Positions 10,401 through 22,400 of a stretch of 59,482 bases of DNA are shown one piece after another. How positions within the stretch are numbered: the first letter of the stretch is position 1; each line of letters opens with the position of its first letter. The notes below the pieces were generated by a model. It was not told the DNA's origin. It did not search any database and saw only the letters and a list, made by a program, of their open reading frames with translations. A program made the translations under genes and the position numbers. This stretch comes from Lysobacterales bacterium (GTDB taxonomy: Bacteria > Pseudomonadota > Gammaproteobacteria > Xanthomonadales > SZUA-5), in assembly GCA_022844165.1 (NCBI GenBank), contig JALHMH010000029.1:1-59482 (forward strand), given 5' to 3'.

Positions 10401-13400
10401 GCCGCTCTGCAGCGCGCCCGGTTGCAGGCTAAGGCTTACGTCCGTCGTCGCCAATGGCGTGTCAAGCAGCTGTCGGCGCACGGTTGCGCGCACCGGCACA
10501 TCGGTGAGCGCAACGCCGCCGGTGTTGCGCACTTCGAATCCGATGCTTGCGCCCTGCCCCGCGCTCAGCGGCGCGCCCGGCAACACCCATCGGCCGGAGA
10601 GCGCTGGCGGTGCGGTACTGGCGAGCAGCGTCACCGCCGCTCCACCTTCGGCAAGCTGGCCGCCTGCCCAGATTTCGCTGCGAATCTGATAAGCGCCCGG
10701 CGCCAGATTCGCGCTGATGAAGGCGATCGGAACGCTGCCGCTGAAGCCTGGTGTCATCGTCGCCAACGCCTGTGTGCGCGTCGCCACTGTGACGCCGCTG
10801 GCGTTCAACAGCTGCGTGCGCAACTCGGCGCCATCGACCACCGCATTGCCCACGACGTAACTCAGCGCTGCCGACACATCGATGGACGTGCCAATAGCGA
10901 TGGCTTGTTGGCTCGGCGTCAGCGTTAGCGTCAGCAACCGCAGCGCGCTCACATCGACCGGCAGCTCGCGTTCGCGCACGATTTGCCCGCTGGTCGAGTA
11001 CAACGTCGCGCGCACCAGATAACGCCCTGCCACGACGTTGCCGGGCGACCATTGCAATCCACGATCCACGCTGGCGCCCGGCGTGGTGAGGTTGATCGAC
11101 TGTTGCAACAACTGCGTGACCAACACTTGTTGCGCGTCGAACACACTGATACGCAACTGGCCATTGAACGCGGCGCCGCCAGCGCTGACGATGGCGTTGC
11201 CAAGCAAGGTCTCGCCCGGCACCACGACCGGGCGATCGAGCGTTAACGTCAGCTCGGGCAGACCATCTGCGTTGACGATCAGCGAGCGTGTCGCCGCATT
11301 GTTGGCGAGCGACGATTCGGGCATCGACGCGCCCGGGTTGACGCGCGCGGTTAACGAATATGCGCCGCTGTCCTGCAGCACTGGCGTGTCGGCTGCGACC
11401 ACGCGTTCTGCGCCCGACGCGAGCGGCGCGACCGCCACAACGATCGGCGCAAGCGACACGCCGCTCGGCGTTGCCAATTGCAGCTGCAACGTAGTTGCCT
11501 GACTGCCGGCGCTGCCAATGTTGCGCACGCGCGTGAAGATGCGCACAGACGATCCCGGTGTACCGGTCGCGGGCTGCAACGTGATGTCGCTGGCGCGCAG
11601 CGCCAGATCGGGCAGACCATCACTGGGCACTGTTACCGTGATCGGCAACGCTGGCGGGCTGTCGGGCTGCCCCGGCAGGGTGGCGATCGCGGCCAGAATA
11701 TTCTCACCGAATTGCAGCGGCTGGCTGTCGATGCGGAAGGTGCCCGGCGCCTGCACGATGCGCGTTTGTTCGCTGAACGTCAGGCGCCATTCGTCGCTGG
11801 CCAACTGCCGGAGATCGTTGGCATCTTGCGTCGGCAGCGACGCGACGGCGGCCAGATCGGGCCAGCGCAGCAATCTGAATTCACTGGCGCTGAGCACGCC
11901 CAACAACGTGTCGTCGCTGTTGAAGTCAGCGTGCGACGCGCCTTCGACGCTGATCCGCGTCGCGGCGCCGGTGCCCAGGTGCACGCTATACACGCCGGTC
12001 ACCGCGCCAACACGGCCGACCACCAATACGATCGGCGCGCGTTTGGCGAAGCTTGGCCGGGCGTTGCCGGTCAGTTCCACGGGCAGATCCAACGTGGTCG
12101 CGGTTTCGACATCGAAACGCTTCAATCCGGCCGCAGACTGCCAGACGATCCAGCGACCGCTTGGATCGAATCGTGGTCCCCATGAGATGCCTGAGGCCGC
12201 GGCAATCGTCTGCCACTGGCCGTTCGGCTGTAGCCGCCACTCGATGCTGGTCGGACCGATGACGGCAAGGCGCCGGCCATCGTCGCTCAATCGGAATCCG
12301 AGTATCTGCGGCTGCTCCAACAAGGTGTCGCGATGAAGGCTCGGCAGCCGGATTCGATCGATCCGCGCGCGATCGCTGAAGACTTCGCAAACCAGCAGAT
12401 CGTGCGCATTTAGCCACTGCGGATCGCCGCATGGCGGGCCGAGCGCGGCCAACATCGCGCTATCGGTCGCACGGCGCAGCGCCTGCGACACGACGACATG
12501 CCGCGCGTCCGGCGACCAGTCGCCGACCAGCGAAAAATTGCGTGAGGCCATTTGTGTGGCCACCATGGCCGAGGCGATGTTTCTGGCCAAACCCACTTGC
12601 ACCGTTGAGCCGGGCTGCCCGCGCCCGGTCACCACCGTTTGGGTCTCTGGCACGGTTACGGATTGACCGTAACGTGTGGGGAACACGAACAACGGCGAAA
12701 TCACCGGGTTATCGCTGAAGGGCACGGCCGATGCGGTGTTGGACTCGGCACTCAAGTTGCCGATCGCATCGCGCGCCTGCACTCGATAGTAGTAGCGCGT
12801 GCCGTTGGTCAATCCCGTATCGCGATGCTGGTTGGTGGCGACGTCGGTGAGAGTGGTGAAGGGTCCGTCCTGCGCCAGCGAACGTCTGATGCGGTAACCC
12901 GCGGGCGTCAATCCCGCGCCCGGTTGCCACGCCAAATCGATCGCACCACCACCGGCGACCGCCGTTGCGCTCAAGCCCACGGGCGGCGACAAACTGCCGA
13001 CATCAATGGTCAAAACCACCAGATTGGATTCCGCTGTATTGCCAACGGCGTCCACGGCGTACACCTGATAGCCGTAGGCGCCGTTGAGCAACTGCGGATC
13101 GTCGTAGCTGCGCCGCGTGATGTCGGTGAGTGTGGCGATACGCGTGCTGCCGCGGAACACCCAAAACGCCGCCAGGTCGGTGCCTGGATGCGTCCAGGTC
13201 AATTGTGCTGTCGAACTATTCACCGAACCGCTGAGCACCGGCGCTGCGGGCGGCGTGGCATCGCCGACGTCGACATCGTGGAACTCGGATGCGGCACTGC
13301 TGAAGGCATGCTCGTTGATGGTCAGGACGCGGTAGCGATGGCGCCCGTCGGTCAAGGTTTCGGTCAGTTCCGTGGCGCTTTGCACCGGCCGGGTGCGAAC

Positions 13401-16400
13401 ACGAACTTCCCGCAGTTCGTAGTCTGCCGCCGCAGCCGCCACATCGAGTCGCAGCCGTGTGCTTCGATACGGCTGCGCCAGCGTCAGTCGCAGCGAGTGG
13501 CTTTCGGTTTGTGTCGATGCCGTCAACGGCACCAGTACCGCACGCCATCCGGCTCGTAGCTCGACCTGCATCGTTGCTGGTGCCGCAAACAGCAGCTCGA
13601 TCTCGGTGATCATTGCGACCGATGCCAGGTCAATATCGATGCCGAGCGGCGTCTCGGCGGGGATACCGAATCCGCTATCGAGATCCTCGTCGTTCAGTTC
13701 GGGCGCCGGGAGCGGCGGCTCCTGTCCGTATTGCACGGCTACGGTGGTGGGTGTCGTCGTCACGTCCGGCGCCACCGGCAAACCACCGCGCAAGACGCGG
13801 AATCCGAGCGGATACAAGTGATTCGCGACCGTCCAACCTAACGTCGCGACGTAGCCGTTGACGGTCGATGTCAATCCGGTTGGCACCGGAGGTATCGCGC
13901 TTTTCAACACCGAAATCTCGGTGGCTTTGCTGCGTTGACCTTGGGCGTCGCGGATCACAAAGCGGAACAGATTTTCGCCGTCGCTCAAGGCGAGGGTGCG
14001 CGGGCTGATTTGCCCCGCGCCAATCGACGTCGGTGGCAAGGAAACGGTGCCGCTGGCAGTGGTCTGTTCGATTTCCACGTTGCCCGCCACCGGCGAGCCG
14101 ATGCGCACCTCGCTGCTCGATTCCAAAGTGGGCGCAAACGGTTGCGAAACGCTGGGTTGGTAGATCAGTGCCGACACCACCGGCGATGGCACCGAGCGAT
14201 TGTCGAAGCTATCGACGGCCAGTACCCGATACCGATAGGGGCCGTTGGCAAGGCCCGCGTCGACGTGACTGAGCGTGCTGCTGGAAACGGTGGTCAGCAG
14301 CTGGAACTCACCGCCGCCAGGCGCCCGCTCGACGCGGTAATTCGCCAAGTCCTCGGCCACGACTGCCGTCCACGTCAACGTTGCATCGCCACCATCGACC
14401 GCCACTTGCAGTGCTGATGGCCGCGGCGGCGCGGTCAGATCGCGATGTTCTACTGTGATCTCCGGCGGCGCCGCATCGATCAAACCTTCGCTGTCGCGCG
14501 ACCGCGCGCGCAGCTGATAGGGCCCGAACGCGCGCGGCGCCGGCACAAAGTCGCTATCGAACGGCGGCGACGAAAATGCGGGCGCGAAGGGTGCCCATGC
14601 GCCTGTTCCGCTGCGCGACTCGAAAATCACTTCGACCAGATCCTGATCGGCGCTCTGGCCACGAACGGCCACACGCGTATCGAACTGAGTGCCATCGAGC
14701 GGCCGGATCAAATTGACCCGCGGCGGACGACCGCTGCGGGTCAGGCTCGCCGGATCGGAAAACGCGCTCAAGTTTCCGGTGGTATCGATCGCCGCAACGC
14801 GCCACGCGAATACGCCATCGCCAACACCCACATCCAGCCAGTTAGTTTGCGCGATCGCAAGTTGTCGCAAATCGCCATCCGGTGAGCCTTGCAACAGCCG
14901 CGCATCGCGATACACGAGATACCCACGCAAGTCGGTTTCGGTGTTTGCATTCCAGGTCACGCGCACGTCGCCACCCTGCTCCACCACGGCAACGCCCGTC
15001 GGCGCGGCGGGTGGTTCATTGTCGATGATCACTTCGGTACTGACCTGCGCTGCGTTGCCCGAAACATCGAGTGCGCGCAGATGGAGTCGCACCGGTGCGG
15101 TGGCGATGGCGGAGCTGTCCCAGGTACCGAGCAGGCCGCCGAGCACCGCGCTGGCGCGTTGCACGATCGACGACGGTGCTGTGGGCGGCTGCAGCACTTC
15201 CACCGACAGCTCGTAACGATCGAAATCATCGCGTGCGTACGCGCGGCCGGCGATGGCGATGTTGCCGCCAATCCGTTCGCCTGCGCCCGGCGCGGTAATC
15301 AGAACCTCGGGCGGCGTGCTATCGATGCGCACGCGCGCCTCGTTGCTCGGCGTCGACGCATTGCCGGCGCGATCCAGCGCCTGCACACGATATGCGTAGG
15401 TGCCATCGTTGAGATCGCTGTCCAGGTACGTGGTGGTTGACGTTTCGCCGATGGCCGTGCCGTTGCGCAATACGCGCCATGCCACGACGTCGGGATGTGC
15501 GCTGGCCTGAATCGTCAACCGCGCGGCACGTTGTCCCTGCCGCTCTGCGCTTAAGCCGTTGGCCGGCGGCGGCGGGGTTTGATCGATTTGCACATCGACA
15601 AAATCTTCGGAGACCGTTCCGGCCTTGTCGGCCACGCGCAGTCGCAGCGCATAGGCGCCATCGTTGGTTGGCGCACCGACACTGGCGATTACACCGCTGG
15701 CATCTTCGTTGCCCAACGCCAGCGTGGTGAAGCTGCCGTTCGGACGCGGTGCGATGGCGATCTCGTAGCTGTCGATATTGGCATCGGTGGCCGCACCGGC
15801 GACATCGAAAATCGCACCGACAAAACCGTTATCGCTGGGCGCATCGATACGCGCCAGCGGCGGGGTGTTATCGAGCACGATGGGGGTTTCGGCAAAACCG
15901 CTGTTCCCGGCGGTATCGCGCGCAAGCAGGCGCAAGCGATACGCCCCATCGGCGGCCACGCCATTCCACTGCACCGTCACCGGACCGGAGGCCGCATTGT
16001 TTTGTGTGGCGATACTGCTCGACGAAGCGCCTTCGAGCGTCAGCTGCCAATCGGCAAGTCGCGTATCACTCGCGGCACCGACAACCGCGATGGGTCCACG
16101 CAGCCGCGTCACGTAGGCATTCGCCGCTGGCGTTGTCAGCGAGGTTTCCGGTGGCGTGCGATCGATGATCATCGGCGCCACCAGCGTGCTGCGATTGCCG
16201 CCGGCATCCTCAGCGACCAGGTTCAACTGATAACTGCCTTCGGGCACATCATCGAGATTGACCAGATCGATGTTGCCGGCGCCATCGAACTGTGTCAGCA
16301 ATCCGGGCAACGGCGGCGTGGCGCTGGCCGTCAATAGCCGGGGATTGGCCTCCACCAAATTGATCGTGAAAGCGCCGCGACCGTTGCTGATACTGCCGGC

Positions 16401-19400
16401 TGGCGCCAGACGCTGAATCACCGGCGCAGTGCGGTCGACGATCACCGGGAAATCGGCAACGTCGACCAGCGCCGCCTGATCCGGATCGATCACGCGCAAG
16501 CGCACGAAGTAGCGGCCGTCGGGCAGCACCGTGCTGGCATCGTTGCGCCCATCCCAGCCGCGCGTCTGCGTGCCGTTCAACAGCGTTTGCGCTTGCACGG
16601 TGCGCAGTGTGTTACCACCCTCATCGACGACCAGCACACTGGTGAAACCGGTGCGCGATTGTTGCCAGTTCAGCTCAGTCGCATCGAGCACACCATCGCC
16701 ATTCGGCGATATCAGCGGCACCGTGAGCGCCGCCTGCGTGATCAGCGGCGAACGTTGCGGAATGATCACCTCACGTTCGACCATCGATTCATGGCCGACC
16801 CGGTCGACCGCTTTCGCGCGCAGCCGATAGGTGCCCGGCGGCAGCGGGTTGTGCCAGAGGTGGGTCGCGACAAACGGACCCTCGTGGCCTTCGCGTACAT
16901 CGATACGCGCGATTTCCGTGTAGGTACTCGCGCCCTGGCCACGCACGGCAAACTCAACCGCGCGTAAGTAGACATCGCTGGCCGTTGCTCGCAAGTTCTC
17001 GAACAGCGCAATCGTCGCCCCGGCTGCCGGCGCGTTCCAGGCGATGGTGGGGGGCGTGGTGTCGATGCCAACCGGGACGACAAATCGCAATTCGTGCCCA
17101 CAAGTATCGATCGCATTGAGCACAAACACATACTCGCCGTCGGCTGCAGCCGCGCCATTGATACGACCATCCCACGCCCATGCCACGTCGCCACCGGTCG
17201 TTTCACGCGTCGGCAGCGTCACCAACGCAGGCCCCTGCGCCGACCATTCGCCGATCCAACCGACACTAGTCAACGTGGGTCTCGAGCCAACCGCGTGCAC
17301 TGCTGCGGTAACCGTCATCGCTTCGAACGCCGTGGCGACAACATGCGCAGCCTGCTGCAAGTTCGGCGAAAACAGGTAGGCACTGCGCGCCAGCCCTGCA
17401 GTCATTACAGTTGGTAGGATCACCGCACTGGGCGAGCGTCCGATGCGGGGTTGTGCAACAGAAACACGGCTATCGACGATGACGGTGCGTTGAACTGCGG
17501 GTGAGAGGTTGCCGCAAAACTCGCTGCGAATGCTGAGCTGAGCAGTTCCGTCGTCACCCCCGGACACAGGTTCCACTCCGAGGGAAAAGGCAGCGGGATT
17601 CGCATTTGCTCTTCCGACCCCATTCGGACGTGGCAATCGTTCAACCCCTGTGAAAGTTCTAGAAGAGCCGCCGTCGATCAACGCCTCGACCTCAATCGAA
17701 CGAACGAACATGGAACGAACTTCGCCCGCGACGGCGTTGTTATCGCCGAGACACACTCGATCGCCGTTCAGCGGCTGATCGATCACCGGCGACGGTGGCA
17801 TCGCTTCGCTTCGACCCACCGTCGAGCGGTATTGGCCATCGGCTGTGACGACATCGACGTTAAACTCGCCGGTGGGCAATCCAGTCAGATTTAGGCGAGC
17901 ACGTCCCGGCCGCTGCTCGATGATTTGCAACGCAGTAGTTTCGCCATTTCGAGGGTCCGTCCAATGAGCGCTTATGGCGCTCTGCAGCAATGGCACTGAC
18001 ACCCAGGCACTACTCGCACCCACCGCTTCGCACAATTCGACCTGGTTTCCTGGAGCATTGCCGCCACTGCCACCTGAGGTGCTGTCGCCAGGCGGCGGGT
18101 CGATTTCGACCATGTTGGAAGTTTGCCCGTTCGGGCCGCGAAAACGAAGTTGCACCTTTGCGCTCGTCAGCCACCCTAACGGCACTCGCGCATAAAATTC
18201 CGAACGCGCAAAGCAGCTCGTCTCTCGCTCGGGAACGTCGGATGCGGCGACCAGTTGGAATGGCGTCGAGATCCAAGCCGAAGAACCAGTGCGCCGTTCC
18301 AGAACCCAACCGATTGGATTGGACGTCAACAGCTCCAAGTCCATCCTTGGCGGAGTTGTTTCCGGCCTTTGAAGCACAACCAACTCACCGCGACCCGGCA
18401 ATGACCAGTTCTGCGCTTGAAGCCGCCCAGACTGCACACCGAGCCCAGACAACGCCACCGACTGTGATCGCAGGTTACCGCCGCGATCGGTGCCCAGCAC
18501 TCGGAACTCGCCAGATCGCACTTCGGCCGGTGTCAGCGATGCCGTGGCTTCGATGACGCCGTTTGAACCAAAATTGCCGATCGCGTAGATGTTGTTCCAA
18601 ACACCCGCGCGGCGCTCCTGCAACCTCACCTCACCCCAGTTCGCATCACCCGCGTGAATGGATAAAACACCCGCAAAACCACGCACAAACGGCCCAGTAT
18701 CGGCATTTTGGCAAGTGGCGCTGCCCGGTAGCGATTCGCTCACTTGGATCACCGGCAAGCTATTGTCGATGGTGACCTGCACGGCTCGATCGTTGACCAG
18801 CAGGCGATACAGCCCATCGGGCAAGACCTCGCCGCTCGCGCGACGACCGTCCCACGTGTAGGTGTAGGTTCCGGCGCTTGCGTGGGTGCGTTCCACGGTG
18901 CGCACCAAAGAGCCTGCGTCATCGACGATGCGGATCGAAATCTCGGCGGGCGAACGTAGCTCGTAGGTCAGCGTCACGCTGTCCTGCACACCATCGCCAT
19001 TCGGCGAGATGAACTGGCGATCGGCGCGCACCAGGCCCAGGGCCTCGATGGAAAACCACACGACTTCGCGCTCGCTGATGGCTTCATTGCCGGCACGATC
19101 CTGCGTTCGCAGGCGCACACGATAGCGGCCTGGCGCGGGTGGCGACCACGCGCCCAGGATCGTGTCATCCAAGGGCTCGATACCGGCAAAAATTTCGGTC
19201 CACGTCGATTCGCCGGTGCGCTGGTACGCAACACTGTAGCCTGCGAGATTGACATCGTTCGCATCGCCACGAATCAGCAAGGTTCGTAGCGCTGCCTCGT
19301 ATTCGATGCGCAACCCGGCCAGCCCATTGGCGATCGATGACAGGGCCTCAACGCGCTCGCCATCGCATTGCGGAGATGAACCGAACGCCCGCATCCAGGC

Positions 19401-22400
19401 GATGCGCCCATCGCCTGCCAGTGCCTCTGGATCCTGCGTCGCTGGTGTCGCGATACCGGGCCGCAAGGGCCACTCGCCGAGACCTCGTTCCACAGCAACA
19501 CCGTTATCGCGACCTAACAATTGAAGCTCGCCATTGAGCCAATGCTTGGGCAGCAAATCGTCGAACGCATGCGTCTCACCGTTGGGCAAGATCATGAACC
19601 CACGCGAAGCGATGGCACCCGCCGTGGATCGATCGATGTCCTGATACGCAACATAAGTGCCGGCCACATGCGATTCGTCCGGCGACCAGAGAACATTCTC
19701 GACATGAAGTCCCAGCGGATAGTCCGCATTAAACGGCTCAGCATCCGGATCGGCCGGACTGAGATCGACTTCGGTGTGCGTACCGCTCTGCAAATCCCAA
19801 AGCCGGGCGCGGGCCGCTTTGCCATGCGTCGTCAGCATTCTTGCGCCCGAAGGACTAACGCTGACCGAATAGTTCTCCTGGCCAAATTCTGCGCTGAAAA
19901 GCGCGGTCAGCGAGCCGCTCTGTTCGTCGATGCGCAACACGCGCTCCGGATCAGCGCCCCGAAAGACTGGTGTGTCCTCAGTCGCCCAATAGAAGGCTCT
20001 GGAAAATCGGCTGTACTTAAACTCACCAAACTGCGGATGCGGCGTGACCCCGGTATCGACATCCATCGCACCGTTCAAGCCAATCAGCTTAAAGCGCAGC
20101 GGCTCGCCCAGAAGGCGAATCAATACCCGTTCACGACCGACTACCGGCACGGTGGCCGAATCCATCCCCGCGCTCTCGGGCAACGACTGCGCCTGACCCG
20201 ACGGACTCACCGCGATCAGCGTCGCACCCAGAAAGATCCGATGCCCGCTCTGCAATTGCCCAAGGTAGCGAACGGCATTTGGCACGATCAGCGGTGGATC
20301 CAGCGCGCTGCCGTCGCGACTGCTGATGCGTCGCAGATGCAAACCATCGGCCGCTCGGAACGTCAGCGACAGCGCGTCGGCGCTGTCCATCCACAGATGC
20401 CAGCCCTGAAAATCGAAAGTATCGGTTGCACTTCGCGCCAGCAACAACCTCGGCGGCGAACCATCTTCGGCGATGCGATAGATGCCCTCGCTGGCCGGCG
20501 CGCCGGTGCGATTCGCCGCGCGCACAAAAGCCACGTTCGACCCAGGGTAGGTAACCGCACCCACCGGATAAGTAGATGCGCCGGGCCAGGCGTTGATGTC
20601 GCAACTGAGCGGCGTCAACCGCGCGTGGCCGCTGTTCGCGGCGAGCACCAGCGGCGAGCGATTGGTGTCGAGCACCACTTGCAGGCGTTTGAGCTCCTGG
20701 TGATTGCCATCGGTCAGGATCACATCGTAGCGGTCGTCGAGCGCAACGCGATTGTCGGCGCGGCGGCCGTTCCACGTCGCGCTGAATTGCGCTACCGCAC
20801 CGCCGCTCTCAAAGCTCGCCACTTCCTCGCCCCAACTTGCGACGATTCGCAATCGCTGCACGCTGGGCGTCGGCAGTCTGGACACGATCACGGTGGCATC
20901 AGCGATGCCATCGCCATTCGGCGAGAAAAACGGTTCGCTGGCGTAAAAGTCGGCATCGACCGGGGCCAGATTCAGCACTACCTTGTTGTCGTCCTCGCGG
21001 CCTTCGGGCACAGAATTAGCGCGATCCACCGTCAGCTCGATTCGCGCACTGGAATTCTGCGGGCGCGTGAAGTTGAACGTGACCGTTCGGCTTTCGCCGG
21101 CCGCCAGATTGCTCAATGTTTGTGCCGGCGCCAACGCCACATCGGCAACGGCATCGCGCAGATCGATGCTGGCGCTTGCCACGGGCTGCTGACCGGTGTT
21201 GCGGACGATCGAGGTCAATTCGACACTGGCACCGGGTGCAGGTGCACTCGGATGGGTTCGGGTGTCGACGGCCGTCAGCTGCAGATTCGGCAGCGCCAAT
21301 ACCGGCAGCGTTTGCAGACCATCGTTATCGCTTTCGTCGGCTTCGACAATGGCATTGTCGACATCGGCGCGCGCCAGCAGCTGTTGATCGCCAGCCGCTG
21401 CGATGCTGGCGATGGCCACCACAACATCGACGCTGGCGCCCGCTGCGAGTGCACCGACGGGCGCCCTGCCCAGCACCGTGAAGTCCGACGTAGCGATGGG
21501 CGCGGAACGCAGCTCCAAAGTCGACTCGACGGCGTTGTGCGCGCTGTTGTTGTGGACCCGGACACGCACTGTCGCCGGCTGTCCTTGCAGCGCCGGCGAT
21601 GGCGACGATTGCCAGCCTGCCGGATCGATACGCAGATTGGGCAAAGTCGACGCGGCGACATCGAACGCCAAATCGACGTTGTTGTTGTCTTCGCGAATTT
21701 CGACCACGGCATTGTCGGGATCGACCGCTGCCAGCAGCCGATGCGCGCCCGATTGTGTTGGCGTCAGCGGCAGATTACGCGTCGTCGAACCGCCTGCGGC
21801 CACCTGAATTTGCGGTTCGCCCAAGATCACAACCGAGTTGTCTGGCCGGCGCACGCTGACACGCAACCGGGTCGTCGGCGAATCACGCGTACCCAGATTG
21901 CGCACCACCAGCGTCACGCTCGTCGGCGTACCCTGTTGCGGATTTTGCGGCAACACGACTTCGGCGGTTAACAACGCCAGATCGACCGTCGGCTGGCGAT
22001 CGATGGTCGCCTCGGCGCGGTTGTTCGCCTCGTTGGCTTCCACTGTCGCATTGTCGGGATCGATCTCGACATTGATTCTCGAAATATCCAGATCGTCGAT
22101 GGTGATCGAAGTGCTGATCGCAACTCGCCCTTGCGCAGGCAACGTGCGGATGATGGTGGCCAACGCACGGAGCTCGCCAAAGCGCCATCCATAGATGCGG
22201 ATCGGCACATCATCAACTGCTGCCTGCCCGAGGTTCTCTGCGACAAAACTCACGTTCAACGTTTGCGGAACCGTGGTGACCACATTCGGCGCCAACTCAA
22301 CGCGGCCAAGGGCAACGGCAAAATCCGGCAGCGCTGGCGCGGGCGAGATCGTCATGCTTCGCGCCGCCTCGTTATTGGCTTCAATGCCCTCGTTGATGGT

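Noticed and set aside
8697..10928. A 743-codon plus-strand open frame
   Set aside because: Antisense shadow of the 5706-residue gene; composition is not protein-like and no family motif is visible.
19521..21971. An 816-codon plus-strand open frame
   Set aside because: Antisense shadow of the CARDB and propeller region of the giant gene, for the same reasons.
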